This document shows positions 32,815 through 42,630 of a stretch of 64,000 nt of DNA, piece by piece. The translations under genes and the position numbers were made by a program. The stretch's first letter is position 1, and each line of letters starts with the position of its first letter. The notes below the pieces were generated by a model. That model searched no databases. It worked only from the letters and a program-made list of their open reading frames with translations, and was not told the DNA's origin. Source of the stretch: Bacillus sp. RO3 (lineage in GTDB: Bacteria > Bacillota > Bacilli > Bacillales > Bacillaceae_B); the NCBI RefSeq assembly GCF_012911895.1, contig NZ_JAAXCV010000019.1, forward strand, positions 143,244 through 207,243. The letters run 5' to 3'.

Positions 32815-32830
32815 TGTAATTCACATTACA
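32815..32830. promoter_or_regulatory. Crp/Fnr-type box C
   Basis: TGTAATTCACATTACA, perfect in both half-sites (TGTAAT-N4-ATTACA). It lies 16 bp before the Crp-family ATG and 47 bp before the glutaredoxin ATG, so it could serve autoregulation and control of glutaredoxin. Confidence 0.7.
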
Positions 32831-32846
32831 TATTCAAGGAAAGGGG

Positions 32847-33536
32847 ATGACGAAAGTGGATAAAATGATGCTGCTTTCTCAAATCAGTTTATTTGATGAA
32901 CTGCCCATGGATGAACTTCAGGTCATTGATGACCTGAGCGAAATGCGCCCTGTCAAGAAAGGTTCCGTCATCATATCACCAGATAAACCGCTGCAGGCTT
33001 TATTTTTTCTAAAAGAGGGACAGGTCCGCCTTTACCGGATGAACCATCAGGGGAAGCAATTTACCGTGGACATTCTGACAAGCGGAAACATCTTCGGAGA
33101 AACATCGACGTTGTCATTAACGGATGACCAGATCTACGCTGAAGCCATGACGGATACCTACCTCTGCATCATGGGAGTGGACGAATTCGAAGATTTCATC
33201 GTGAAAAATCCGAAAATAGCGATTAAATTAATCAACATCCTCTCCAACCGGTTAAAGGAAGTCTACTCCTTAAGCGAAAAAATCGCCTTGAGCGACGTCA
33301 AATACCGGGTCGTCTATCTATTGGTCAAACTGAGCGAAAAGACCGGGAAAAGAAAAAAAGAATGGCAGACCATCAACATGAAATTGACCCATGCCGATAT
33401 CGCCAACATGATTGGATCTACAAGGGAAACCACCAGTGCCATCATCAGCCAACTAAAAAAAGACGGACTCATCAAAAAAGGCCTGCGACTCTCCATTGAC
33501 GCTGACCGGGCCTACGAACTTCTAAACGACCTGTAA
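32847..33536 (+). CDS. Crp/Fnr-family transcriptional regulator
   Basis: 229 residues. The cNMP-binding-like barrel spans about 10-120 (VKKGSVIISPDKPLQALFFLKEG split around residue 40; GNIFGETSTLSL at about 82). The HTH_Crp domain reads LTHADIANMIGSTRETTSAI then ISQLKKDGLI. There is no N-terminal Cys cluster, so it is not a [4Fe-4S] Fnr; effector unknown, the ArcR/Ykol-like group is closest by layout. Three TGTAAT-N4-ATTACA boxes nearby are probable sites. ATG at 32847 follows AAGGAAAGGGG. Confidence 0.9.
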   Translation: MTKVDKMMLLSQISLFDELPMDELQVIDDLSEMRPVKKGSVIISPDKPLQALFFLKEGQVRLYRMNHQGKQFTVDILTSGNIFGETSTLSLTDDQIYAEAMTDTYLCIMGVDEFEDFIVKNPKIAIKLINILSNRLKEVYSLSEKIALSDVKYRVVYLLVKLSEKTGKRKKEWQTINMKLTHADIANMIGSTRETTSAIISQLKKDGLIKKGLRLSIDADRAYELLNDL

Positions 33537-33539
33537 GGC

Positions 33540-33553
33540 GAGGGACGGACCTT
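33540..33553 (+). repeat. dispersed repeat GAGGGACGGACCTT, copy 6
   Basis: Exact copy, beginning 4 bp after the Crp-family stop codon and before the terminator at 33579. Confidence 0.82.
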
Positions 33554-33578
33554 CCATGTAAACAGCAGGCATGTCAAT

Positions 33579-33626
33579 AGAATGGTCATTCCAGGCACGA
33601 TTATTTAAGAATGATCATTCTGTCTC
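33579..33626 (+). terminator. terminator after the Crp-family gene
   Basis: AGAATGGTCATTC and GAATGATCATTCT pair with one G-U, followed by GTCTCTTTT. Confidence 0.7.
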
Positions 33627-33719
33627 TTTTCTAACATCTTATGAAAGTCTAAACTTGAAAGACTTGGATCATAATAGAACTTGTTTCTCGTATGACGTTC
33701 CCCTAGGAGGACCCATCCC

Positions 33720-34187
33720 ATGACCCGTCCACAACAAATCGAATACTGGGACCTGACAGAAAACCCTACAGATCATACGTACCAGTCCCTTATGAAAGTG
33801 CTTTGCGACCATTCAGATACGTTTTACTTCATTACTAGAAAAGAACTTTCTTATGATCAGAATGTTCTGGCAGTCTTTCAGCCACACATCATCCAAACCT
33901 ACCAAACGAAAGAATGGGCGAACACTCTCACCTTGGGCCCACCGGCCACCGCCCATCTAATAGAAGCAAATGAAGGGACCTGCAAGCTGCTGCAGCAGCT
34001 TGCCAACGGTTTGTATGACTGGGTGGCTCCACGGTTACCTGAAGACTTAACGTTCATCAAAAATAACTTCACCTGGTTCTCATCCACCACTCATGAGGAA
34101 TGTGGCGGCTTTTCCATCCGGTCCGATTATTACAGGAGATTCATCCATACGATCCCTGGCTTAAAGGTTGAGAAAGTAGAATCATAG
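33720..34187 (+). CDS. conserved hypothetical protein
   Basis: 155 residues, soluble. QIEYWDLTENPTDHTYQSL, YFITRKELSYDQNVLAVF, KLLQQLANGLYDWVAPRLPE and EDLTFIKNNFTWFSSTTHEE form a pattern I have met in Bacillaceae hypothetical proteins but cannot name. No signal peptide or known motif. RBS AGGAGG, 8 bp before the ATG. It stands alone. Confidence 0.7.
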   Translation: MTRPQQIEYWDLTENPTDHTYQSLMKVLCDHSDTFYFITRKELSYDQNVLAVFQPHIIQTYQTKEWANTLTLGPPATAHLIEANEGTCKLLQQLANGLYDWVAPRLPEDLTFIKNNFTWFSSTTHEECGGFSIRSDYYRRFIHTIPGLKVEKVES

Positions 34188-34289
34188 ACACGTACCTCAA
34201 AAATATGAAAAGAATGATAAAACAGAATGTAACGGGAAATATCTAACAATACCCATCCCAACATTCCAACATTCCAACAGGAGTCCTAT

Positions 34290-34943
34290 ATGCAGAATAA
34301 ATTAAAGCCATTTTTGAAAAAGCATTTTAACGGTCTAGAGCTCAGACCGGCTCTTTATTACTCTTCTGAATATGGCCTGCGCTTTGAAATATGTATTCCC
34401 GGCGTCGAACATGTGAGCAAAAGAAATCTGCAGCAAATAAAAATTCGGACGACTGGTCTATTCGACCAAATCTTTTCTGACTCCGATGATCTTCTTCTGA
34501 TAACAGACGTTCATACCCTTGAAAATGACCGCTTTCTTGAGAAGAGACCTACGAAAGTGTATCAGAAATATATCAAAGATAAAGCCTTGAGGTACAAGCT
34601 TCAATATGAGCTTTATAAAGTTGAAGAAGAGGATGAAGACATGGTCACACACCGGTTCACCCTTCCCTGTCATAAGCGGGATACCCGGTATCATCAGCTC
34701 CTCATGGCGATTTCATACGAGGACTTTCCCCATCCCACACAATTATTGAAAGGGGACCAGCATGCAGGGATCGACATTTATTTCGTCAATCTTACACGGA
34801 GGATGATTTTTCATCTATACGATGACCGTGGCTGCGACATCATTGCGTCTGATAAAGAGGACCTGCGTGCTGTATATAATGAATTCAATGATTGGATACT
34901 CGATTATGACCGGGAGCAGATCGATGACATGATGAAAGCATAA
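34290..34943 (+). CDS. DUF3885-like protein
   Basis: 217 residues. LELRPALYYSSEYGLRFEI at the start and IDIYFVNLTRRMIFHLYDDR then GCDIIASDKEDLRAVYNEFN near the end fit DUF3885, a family near toxin-immunity-like loci but of unknown role. AGGAG, 6 bp before the ATG. The upstream stretch contains a short direct repeat (AACATTCC twice). Confidence 0.8.
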   Translation: MQNKLKPFLKKHFNGLELRPALYYSSEYGLRFEICIPGVEHVSKRNLQQIKIRTTGLFDQIFSDSDDLLLITDVHTLENDRFLEKRPTKVYQKYIKDKALRYKLQYELYKVEEEDEDMVTHRFTLPCHKRDTRYHQLLMAISYEDFPHPTQLLKGDQHAGIDIYFVNLTRRMIFHLYDDRGCDIIASDKEDLRAVYNEFNDWILDYDREQIDDMMKA

Positions 34944-34986
34944 AAGCGCATGGTCAGAAGGGGAACCTCTCTGACCATGCGCTTTT
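34942..34986. terminator. bidirectional terminator
   Basis: AAAAGCGCATGGTCAGA pairs with its exact complement, 17 bp, with an 11-nt loop, between the convergent DUF3885 and YkvA genes. Confidence 0.92.
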
Positions 34987-35006
34987 CATTTTGAAGGTAT
35001 GAACAG

Positions 35007-35375
35007 CTAGAGCTTCCCATCAACCTCTGACGTATCCACATCCTCCCCGAACCACTCAATCAGCTTCGCCTTAGCCTGGGCTTTCACATCGTCATCGATA
35101 TACATGGCTACCTGTAATAACGCAATACCCAACGCTCCCAGGTCGTCTGTAAATCCAACTCCTACGGCAAAGTCCGGAATGAAGTCGGTTGGAAGAATGA
35201 AATAGCCCAGTGCCCCGATGATCACCATCTTCGCTTTCTTCGGAATATCCGGCTTTTGCAGGACATAATAGAGAAGTAATGCAGTGTAAACGACAGAATG
35301 CCCCGCTTTCAGTCCATACCTTTTCAACTTATCCCAAAACTTTTCTTCTGAGAAATGTTTCTCTGTGTTGCTCAT
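35007..35375 (-). CDS. YkvA-family protein (DUF1232)
   Basis: 122 residues. The DUF1232 core [20 protein letters not shown] then [21 protein letters not shown] is clear; it holds two hydrophobic segments. The acidic IPD and DD are family marks. GGAGGTGG before the ATG at 35375. Role unknown. Confidence 0.9.
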   Translation of the reverse strand: MSNTEKHFSEEKFWDKLKRYGLKAGHSVVYTALLLYYVLQKPDIPKKAKMVIIGALGYFILPTDFIPDFAVGVGFTDDLGALGIALLQVAMYIDDDVKAQAKAKLIEWFGEDVDTSEVDGKL

Positions 35376-35497
35376 TTCACATCCACCTCCGTATACCTAT
35401 TCTTCTCTTTATTGTAGAAGGTTTGGCTGGAATTAACAAATTTCCGGAAGCACGGGGTATAATCCAAGTACACAATCGTAGAGAGGAAGTGTTCTAC

Positions 35498-35824
35498 ATG
35501 CTGCATGCCATCATCCTATTTATTCTTGCAGGGATCGCAGAAATCGGCGGAGGCTATCTGATCTGGTTATGGCTCCGGGAAGGAAAGCCTTCGTATTGGG
35601 GACTGGCCGGCGGAATCGCCCTCGCCCTCTATGGAGTCATCGCAACCTTCCAATCCTTCCCTTCATTCGGCCGTGTATACGCCGCTTATGGCGGGGTGTT
35701 CATTGTACTGTCCGTCCTATGGGGATGGGGAATCGACAAAAAGACACCGGACCTGTATGACTGGGCCGGTGCCGTCATTTGTCTCATCGGGGTGGCTGTG
35801 ATGTTGCTGGGTCCCAGGCAATAA
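35498..35824 (+). CDS. YnfA-family membrane protein (UPF0060)
   Basis: 108 residues, four membrane helices. [35 protein letters not shown] and [11 protein letters not shown] are the family signatures; the fold is of the small multidrug resistance type. Start ATG at 35498 with AGAGGAAG. A dispersed repeat begins 2 bp after the stop codon. Confidence 0.92.
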   Translation: MLHAIILFILAGIAEIGGGYLIWLWLREGKPSYWGLAGGIALALYGVIATFQSFPSFGRVYAAYGGVFIVLSVLWGWGIDKKTPDLYDWAGAVICLIGVAVMLLGPRQ

Positions 35825-35826
35825 CG

Positions 35827-35840
35827 GAGGGACGGACCTT
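35827..35840 (+). repeat. dispersed repeat GAGGGACGGACCTT, copy 7
   Basis: Exact copy, 2 bp past the YnfA stop codon and 14 bp from the convergent lactate permease stop codon. Confidence 0.82.
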
Positions 35841-35854
35841 AGGCCGCAACATTC

Positions 35855-37426
35855 TTAAAACAGAACGCTCAGGATAAATGTCCATATACATACGAAGGCG
35901 AGCAATCCAAAGCTGTATTTCAGCGTCATTTTCATAAGGGCGGCTTCGTTCCCGGTCTGCCCAACAGCAGCTGTTGCAATGGCAATAGATTGAGGGGACA
36001 CGAGCTTCGCCATGACGCCCCCTGCAGTATTCGCCGCCACCAGGAGGGAAGAATTGGTTCCGAGAATCGTGCCGGCTGTTGCCTGAATCGGTGCAAACAT
36101 GGTGTTATTATTCACAACAGATCCCGTCATGAATACCCCGATCCAGCCAAGGATGGGAGATAGAAGCGGGAATACTTGTCCCGTTTTCGCCACCGTTTCG
36201 CCTAATGCCGTCGTCATGCCTGCATACGTCATGAGCTTGGCGATTCCAAGGATGGCGCAGATCATGACGATGGGAATACTAAATTCCTTCACGGTTCTTA
36301 AAAGGAGACCGAAGCTATCCTTGAAACGGATATTCTTTGTAGTCGCAACCGTTGTTAGTGCAGCGAACAGGATGGCGGTACCGGTTGCTCCGATCAAATC
36401 CACGCTCACAGGGATGGATGACCCTGGTATCACACCCTTCAAGATAGCAAAGCTGAGCCATCCCTCTTCCGCGAAAAGTCCTTTGAAGACAGGGAGACTC
36501 CAAATCATGATGAAGACCGTTAACAGGTAAAAAGGAGACCATGCTTTCACCACTTCACCAAGGGTATATGTCTCCACCCTGGTTTGTGTCTCTTCAAATT
36601 GAAAGATGTTTTTGGGCTGCCACTTTTTAAGGAACATGGCGAGGACCCCCATGGTCAGTAAAGAAGGCAGGATATCAGCCAGTTCCGGTCCGATGGTCAC
36701 TGTTATAATGGCCTGGGACACCGTATAGGTGGCAGAGGTCACCAGGATGGCCGGGAGCACTTCTTTCATCCCTTTCCAGCCGTCCATCAGCCAAATCAGT
36801 AAAAACGGAATCGTGAAATTGATGATCGGCAGTGTAAAGGCCGTCATGACGGAAACCTTCATAGACGTTACATTCTCCAGTGCGAAGGCATCGATGATCC
36901 CGACAGGAATCCCGATGGCACCGAATGCACCGGAAGCCCCGTTGGCAATCAAACACAGCATCGCCGCCTGCAATGGCTTAAAGCCTAGGGAAACGAGGAG
37001 GACCGCACAGATGGCAATGGGCACACCGAATCCTGCCGCCCCTTCAAGAAAGGCATTGAAGCAGAAGCCGATCAATAAAAGCTGAAGGCGCTGGTCATGG
37101 GAAATCCCCGCGATACTGCCTCGAAGCACATCAAATTTCCCGGATTCCACGGCAATTTTATACAACCATACGGCCATGACAATAATATATCCAATGGGCC
37201 ATAATCCAAGCAGCGCCCCCTGGCCGATGCTTCCAAGTGATTCTCCCAAAGGAAGCTTAAACACGAACAGGGCGATCACAAAGGTCACACCAAGGTTCAG
37301 TAAGGCCGCATAAACACCCTTCATTTTAAAAACCGTAAGACTTAAAAGAAATAATAAGATCGGGATGGCTGCCACTGCAGCTGTAATTCCAAGATGATGA
37401 AACGGATTGATGTTTTCCACTAGCAT
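35855..37426 (-). CDS. lctP: L-lactate permease
   Basis: 523 residues, about 12-14 membrane helices. FLEGAAGFGVPIAICA, NGASGAFGAIGIPVG, and the late SVVNNNTMFAPIQATAG then NSSLLVAANTAGGVMAKLVSPQSIAIA are LctP signatures. It imports or exports lactate with protons. It lies 41 bp after ldh on the same strand, so the two form the ldh-lctP operon known from B. subtilis, under Rex. AAGGGAG before the ATG. Confidence 0.95.
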   Translation of the reverse strand: MLVENINPFHHLGITAAVAAIPILLFLLSLTVFKMKGVYAALLNLGVTFVIALFVFKLPLGESLGSIGQGALLGLWPIGYIIVMAVWLYKIAVESGKFDVLRGSIAGISHDQRLQLLLIGFCFNAFLEGAAGFGVPIAICAVLLVSLGFKPLQAAMLCLIANGASGAFGAIGIPVGIIDAFALENVTSMKVSVMTAFTLPIINFTIPFLLIWLMDGWKGMKEVLPAILVTSATYTVSQAIITVTIGPELADILPSLLTMGVLAMFLKKWQPKNIFQFEETQTRVETYTLGEVVKAWSPFYLLTVFIMIWSLPVFKGLFAEEGWLSFAILKGVIPGSSIPVSVDLIGATGTAILFAALTTVATTKNIRFKDSFGLLLRTVKEFSIPIVMICAILGIAKLMTYAGMTTALGETVAKTGQVFPLLSPILGWIGVFMTGSVVNNNTMFAPIQATAGTILGTNSSLLVAANTAGGVMAKLVSPQSIAIATAAVGQTGNEAALMKMTLKYSFGLLAFVCIWTFILSVLF

Positions 37427-37467
37427 GTTCAGGACTCCCTTTTATGTTGAGTATCTAAGATGTCTGG

Positions 37468-38478
<1,011 letters not shown>

Positions 38479-38523
38479 TAAGTTGTAAATAAAAAAAGCT
38501 TTCTGAGTAAATGTCATTTAAGT

Positions 38524-38541
38524 TTGTTCACCATTTCACAA
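38524..38541. promoter_or_regulatory. third, degenerate Rex-like site
   Basis: TTGTTCACCATTTCACAA keeps the outer TTGT and the full TTTCACAA half but lost the inner part of the other half. It lies 63 bp upstream of the perfect box. Confidence 0.45.
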
Positions 38542-38693
38542 ATTGATTATATCCTATCTTGTTTTTACTTTGCAATCCTTTTTTTAAAAAAAATCAAATA
38601 AGCCCAAAGAACTCACCTTGAGCTTTTTGCAGCATGACCGTACAGTACAAACCCTGTCTCGTCACGATCCCAGCCATCCGTTTTGTACCCCAC

Positions 38694-38954
38694 TCAATGA
38701 TACATAGACACTATTTTCTCCATGTCCGTGATCAGTAGACTCCATTCATTCTGAGACAAACGTACAAGCATTTGATCGTTCAACGTGATGATCTGCCCAT
38801 CTTCGTCCTGATGATTGATTAAATACTGATAAAGACTATCCACCTGATTTCTATTGAGGACCGATTGTGTATCGAAATCTTTTACCTTCTGTATCGAAAA
38901 TTCATTCATAGACGCATCAAATTCCCCTGAAATGATACTCCCTTGCAAGAACAT
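38694..38954 (-). CDS. small hypothetical protein
   Basis: 86 residues, acidic, no membrane segment. MFLQGSIISGEFDASMNEFS then VLNRNQVDSLYQYLINHQDE look like a small alpha-beta protein. GAGGAGTG before the ATG at 38954 supports expression. Family not recognised. Confidence 0.65.
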   Translation of the reverse strand: MFLQGSIISGEFDASMNEFSIQKVKDFDTQSVLNRNQVDSLYQYLINHQDEDGQIITLNDQMLVRLSQNEWSLLITDMEKIVSMYH

Positions 38955-39085
38955 GACTTCACTCCTCGGTGTGTAAAGATAAAGTTAGGATGTCCAGTTT
39001 GAAGAGCCACATCCATCTAAATGGGCAGAAAGAGCATCCCCTTTTATGAGAATGCTCTTTTGCAACCGGATCGTACGTTAAAATA

Positions 39086-39099
39086 GAGGGACGGACCTT
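39086..39099 (+). repeat. dispersed repeat GAGGGACGGACCTT, copy 8
   Basis: Exact copy, 49 bp past the stop codon of the minus-strand gene at 39149-39892. Confidence 0.82.
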
Positions 39100-39148
39100 C
39101 TCAGCATCGACATACATCGGCGCATCCTTTTAACACACCTTTTCTAAT

Positions 39149-39892
39149 CTAATATAAACCCTGTTCAAGCTGTTTCTTACTTACCCTCTGCATATATTCC
39201 TCACGGATGTCGCCGGTGGAGTAACTCGAGTTGTTCATGGGATCCATCCATTCGGCTTCCTTCCCAAACTCATCAACGGGCATCCAGCCGAAGATCGAGT
39301 GCATCCCCGGGTGGAACTCATTTCCAAAGGTTACATCCGGACCCTGACTTCCATCGGATAATGTCATGGCATACACCCATTCCTTGGGAAGTTTCATGGC
39401 TCCGTATGATGCCTCCTCCACAGAGACCTCTGCCTTCACCATAATAGTAGGAACATAATGCTGCTGATCACCGCTTCTGGAATATCCTCTCTCCCTCAAG
39501 AAGTAATACTTCAGGGTTTGAACCTGGTTATTGGGAGCCATATTCCAGACGATATGAAAACTGGACGGATCACTTCCGTCTACCATCCACATCTTAGGGT
39601 CACCATCGGTCCGGATGCCTTTAACCCTCCAGCCAATTAGGGTGTGCTCCCAATAGCTAATGCCGTAATTCTCTGTTCCCGAGCGAAAAGGCGCAACCCC
39701 GTGACGGTCATCCACCTTTAGAAAATCCTGGATCTCGGTGACATCAGCATCGTGCAGGGCAGAATCAATGCCAGACAAGATTTCTTCCTCTTTCGGAAGT
39801 GAATCTGCCCTCTCCACATACAGCCAGTAGTATGCCAGTACCCCTGCTAATAGAACCACATATCCCAGGAGTAGGATTCTTCTTTTGTTCAT
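39149..39892 (-). CDS. membrane-anchored hypothetical protein
   Basis: 247 residues. One N-terminal membrane anchor (ILLLGYVVLLAGVLAYYWLY) and a soluble outer part with no known domain (GISYWEHTLIGWRVKGIRTD, GWMPVDEFGKEAEWMDPMNN). It overlaps the upstream membrane gene by 4 bp (ATGA), so they form one operon and may be partners. Confidence 0.7.
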   Translation of the reverse strand: MNKRRILLLGYVVLLAGVLAYYWLYVERADSLPKEEEILSGIDSALHDADVTEIQDFLKVDDRHGVAPFRSGTENYGISYWEHTLIGWRVKGIRTDGDPKMWMVDGSDPSSFHIVWNMAPNNQVQTLKYYFLRERGYSRSGDQQHYVPTIMVKAEVSVEEASYGAMKLPKEWVYAMTLSDGSQGPDVTFGNEFHPGMHSIFGWMPVDEFGKEAEWMDPMNNSSYSTGDIREEYMQRVSKKQLEQGLY

Positions 39893-40641
39893 CCTTCCAC
39901 CTCCTCAATCACGGTTTCAGGAGAGCGGAAGTAATACTGAGTCTTTGGAGTTGAAATGAGGATGCCTTTTCCGTCCCTTTCCATATAAACGTCCGGTTCG
40001 TGACCGAATCCCCATTTTGGGGTGGTGCCGATGAGCTGATACGGAAAGCGCTCATCCTTGTTTTTCATGCTGCCCGATTCCAGGTACATCTCTTCATACC
40101 AGAACGCGCTATTGAATTGAACCCGTTCCATGGAAGGAAGTTGGTTCATCAGTTTTTCCTGATCCAAGGTCCGTCCCTCACCAGCCGGATGGATGGTTAT
40201 GATGGAAGCTTCATCTGTTGCTTTTATGTAAGTAGATAGTTCGTTATCCGGATAGATGAGGGGATGAATCAGGATCGTGATCAAGGTTCCAGCAAGGAAG
40301 ATGAAATTGGAAAAGAATCCGATCCAGGCAAACCTGCGATACGTATTCCACCTGTCTTCCCTGCTGCCGAGGGCACCATTAAGGATCCACACGCCAATAG
40401 GTAAAATCGGGACACTCACCAGGGTGTGAAACCACTCCATGTTAATGGAAAAGGAAAACACACCTACGAAGGTGGCAAAAACCACCTTCCACACTTTTGG
40501 TTTTGTCTCAAGTCTTTTATACACACGATAAGCGAGATACCCGATTATGCTCCACTCGATGATGGACATTACGAAGGATACGATGTTCACTGAAAAGTCA
40601 ATGATGATGGTATCCCCTCCTCTTTCTTCTGTTTCTATCAT
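39889..40641 (-). CDS. membrane protein with an outer C-terminal domain
   Basis: 250 residues. Three or four hydrophobic segments in the first 125 residues, then a soluble part with EDRFPYQLIGTTPKWG-like strands ending VIEEVEG. The coding sequence contains a copy of the dispersed repeat at 40166-40179, read as EGRTL. AAGGGAG before the ATG at 40641. Not recognised. Confidence 0.68.
   Translation of the reverse strand: MIETEERGGDTIIIDFSVNIVSFVMSIIEWSIIGYLAYRVYKRLETKPKVWKVVFATFVGVFSFSINMEWFHTLVSVPILPIGVWILNGALGSREDRWNTYRRFAWIGFFSNFIFLAGTLITILIHPLIYPDNELSTYIKATDEASIITIHPAGEGRTLDQEKLMNQLPSMERVQFNSAFWYEEMYLESGSMKNKDERFPYQLIGTTPKWGFGHEPDVYMERDGKGILISTPKTQYYFRSPETVIEEVEG
40166..40179 (-). repeat. 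dispersed repeat inside a coding sequence, copy 9
   Basis: AAGGTCCGTCCCTC, exact reverse complement of the family. It is the only copy inside a gene and keeps the frame open, coding GEGRTL in the outer domain of the protein. Confidence 0.8.
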
Positions 40642-40863
40642 TCACTCCCTTTACATTTTACCATCTATATCCATATATAGGGCTGCTTTTTTCATGCAAA
40701 ATGAACGTTCCACTTCCTCCACCCTTACACTTGTGTACTCCTGCTCCCCCCATTACCTGAGGGAACGAATCATGTTGTTGTCGGGTTACTCTTCGGAACC
40801 GTTGATTGTTAAACAGAAGAACTAGGCTATGGCCAATATCTTTATCACCTTTATCATGCGGTT

Positions 40864-41574
40864 TCAGCCCCTCTCCCTCTCCCGCCTCATAACCACTCCC
40901 ATGGGAACATACGTCACCAAAAACACCACCAGTGCCGCAATCTCCAGATTGATATAATACATGACACCTGACCCGAAAAAGGACAGAATGGTTTTCGATT
41001 CAGTAGGATTGACTAAATAGAAGAAATTGGTACCGAGAAAGAGATTAAGGAAGAAGATCGGCAGGGCGAGCAGATTCACCATAAGGAAGCCGGTCCAAAT
41101 GGCTTTTTTCGGAACCCTGTAGTCCTCATACACGATGAAATAAAGGACAGACCATGCAATGGCTCCATGATGAAGGAAATATTTAAGAAAACGGTAATGA
41201 GGAAGTTGGTACGCCATTTCAGGTGTCACCATGCTGAGGATCGGGGGCAGGAGTCCGATAAAGAACAGCAGATAAAATGCCTTCGGATCCGGTTTCAGGA
41301 ATAAATAAACCGCAATGAATGTGCTGACGGAACAGAGCTGAAGGGGCAGGTCACCAACCTCCCACGTCCCTGTGACAACGAGCCACATATGCCATGACAC
41401 TTCACACAGGACCAGCATCCAGAATAACGCCCACTTTAAGACGGACTGATACCTTTTCAGATAATGCCTAAAGTACACCAGCCAACACGATATTGTCACA
41501 AACATCAACAGCACCGAGATATGGGGAACAGAAAACAACTCGAATGTGCGCATCTCTGTTACCGAAAACATCAT
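40864..41574 (-). CDS. YwaF-like membrane protein (TIGR02206 family)
   Basis: 236 residues, seven membrane helices. LPLQLCSVSTFIAVYLFLKP, FFIGLLPPILSMVTPE and FLHHGAIAWSVLYFI are the signatures of the YwaF family. Conserved His pair in the fifth helix (HHGA). Function unknown. AGGGG before the ATG pair at 41574. Confidence 0.88.
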   Translation of the reverse strand: MMFSVTEMRTFELFSVPHISVLLMFVTISCWLVYFRHYLKRYQSVLKWALFWMLVLCEVSWHMWLVVTGTWEVGDLPLQLCSVSTFIAVYLFLKPDPKAFYLLFFIGLLPPILSMVTPEMAYQLPHYRFLKYFLHHGAIAWSVLYFIVYEDYRVPKKAIWTGFLMVNLLALPIFFLNLFLGTNFFYLVNPTESKTILSFFGSGVMYYINLEIAALVVFLVTYVPMGVVMRRERERG

Positions 41575-41688
41575 GCCACCCCTATTCTTTTTGAAAAGTG
41601 GTTATCATGAATAGTCTATTCGGCTTATGTGGTGATAAGACGGATGACACATAGAAAAAGAGTCCCCTTTCATAGAGGACCCGTGAAT

Positions 41689-42522
41689 CTAGATCGTAAA
41701 CGGCGGAATGTAACGACCGTCCACATCGGTAAATCCGTATTCTTCTGCGAGATCTCCGGCTCTTAGCACCTGCCCTGTCTTCTCCATCACATTTGGATCC
41801 AAGGCCAGGGCCTTGATGGCACGACCCACATAAAAAGGTGTTTCGGTTTTGGTTAAGTGTTCAGATTCCTGCCAGTTTTCCTCGTCCACTCCCATATGCT
41901 CAAGTACAAGCTCTGTCCTCATGAAACCAGGGGAGACAGCGAGGACTGCGATACGGTCACCCTTTAATTCTTCTGAAAGTCCGTACGCCATGCGGACCAG
42001 GGCGTTCTTGGCCAGATCATAATAAAACTGGCCTGAGTACGATCCTTTATCCCAGAAGGTGGTGTGAATGATCAGGGCTTTATCGTTTTCCCTGAGTAAA
42101 GGAATGGCGTAATGATTCGTCGCCAGCTGGGCACGCACTCCTGCTGTGAACATCGTATCCCAATTGTCCAAGGACTGTTCCCAGAATGGCCCCGGGTTCA
42201 CGCCAATGTCATGGGCTCCCCACACATTATTGACGAGGATATCGAGTTTTCCCTGCTCTTCACGGATTTGCTTTATGACCGCTTCCGTTTCTGCATCCAT
42301 CGTATGATCACATCGGACGGCGATTCCCTTCCCGCCGGCTTCGTCGATTTGAGCAGCCGTGGCATCGATCGTCCCCGGAAAGTTTTGCGTCGAATGACCC
42401 TTCGTACTGCGTCCCGTCACATACACCGTCGCTCCCGCTTTTCCCAGTTCAATCGCAATCCCACGACCTGCTCCTCTGCTTCCTCCTGTTACAAGTGCCA
42501 CTTTTCCTGTCAGTGATTTCAT
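41689..42522 (-). CDS. SDR-family oxidoreductase
   Basis: 277 residues. Rossmann motif VTGGSRGAGRGIAIEL, NNVWG in place of NNAG, and the catalytic pair Tyr-Lys in FYYDLAKNAL. Thirteen residues before the Tyr the usual Ser is Thr (IIHTTFWD). The family with this GRSTKG and NNVWGAHD pattern is annotated as SDR of unknown substrate. I set the ATG at 42522 (AAGGAAAGG); longer starts at 42576 run into the divergent promoter. It is divergent from a WYL regulator. Confidence 0.88.
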   Translation of the reverse strand: MKSLTGKVALVTGGSRGAGRGIAIELGKAGATVYVTGRSTKGHSTQNFPGTIDATAAQIDEAGGKGIAVRCDHTMDAETEAVIKQIREEQGKLDILVNNVWGAHDIGVNPGPFWEQSLDNWDTMFTAGVRAQLATNHYAIPLLRENDKALIIHTTFWDKGSYSGQFYYDLAKNALVRMAYGLSEELKGDRIAVLAVSPGFMRTELVLEHMGVDEENWQESEHLTKTETPFYVGRAIKALALDPNVMEKTGQVLRAGDLAEEYGFTDVDGRYIPPFTI

Positions 42523-42630
42523 CCAATCATTCCTTTCCTTCCTCATGCCTTCATTATACTTATCTATTCTTGACATCCACTGTCATATTTAATTAAATAA
42601 ACGTATTATATCTTGGAAAGGGTGGGACCT

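Noticed and set aside
41640..41688. Terminator after the SDR gene at 41689
   Set aside because: GAGTCCCC and GAGGACCC are near-repeats, not clean complements; the stem is too poor to call.
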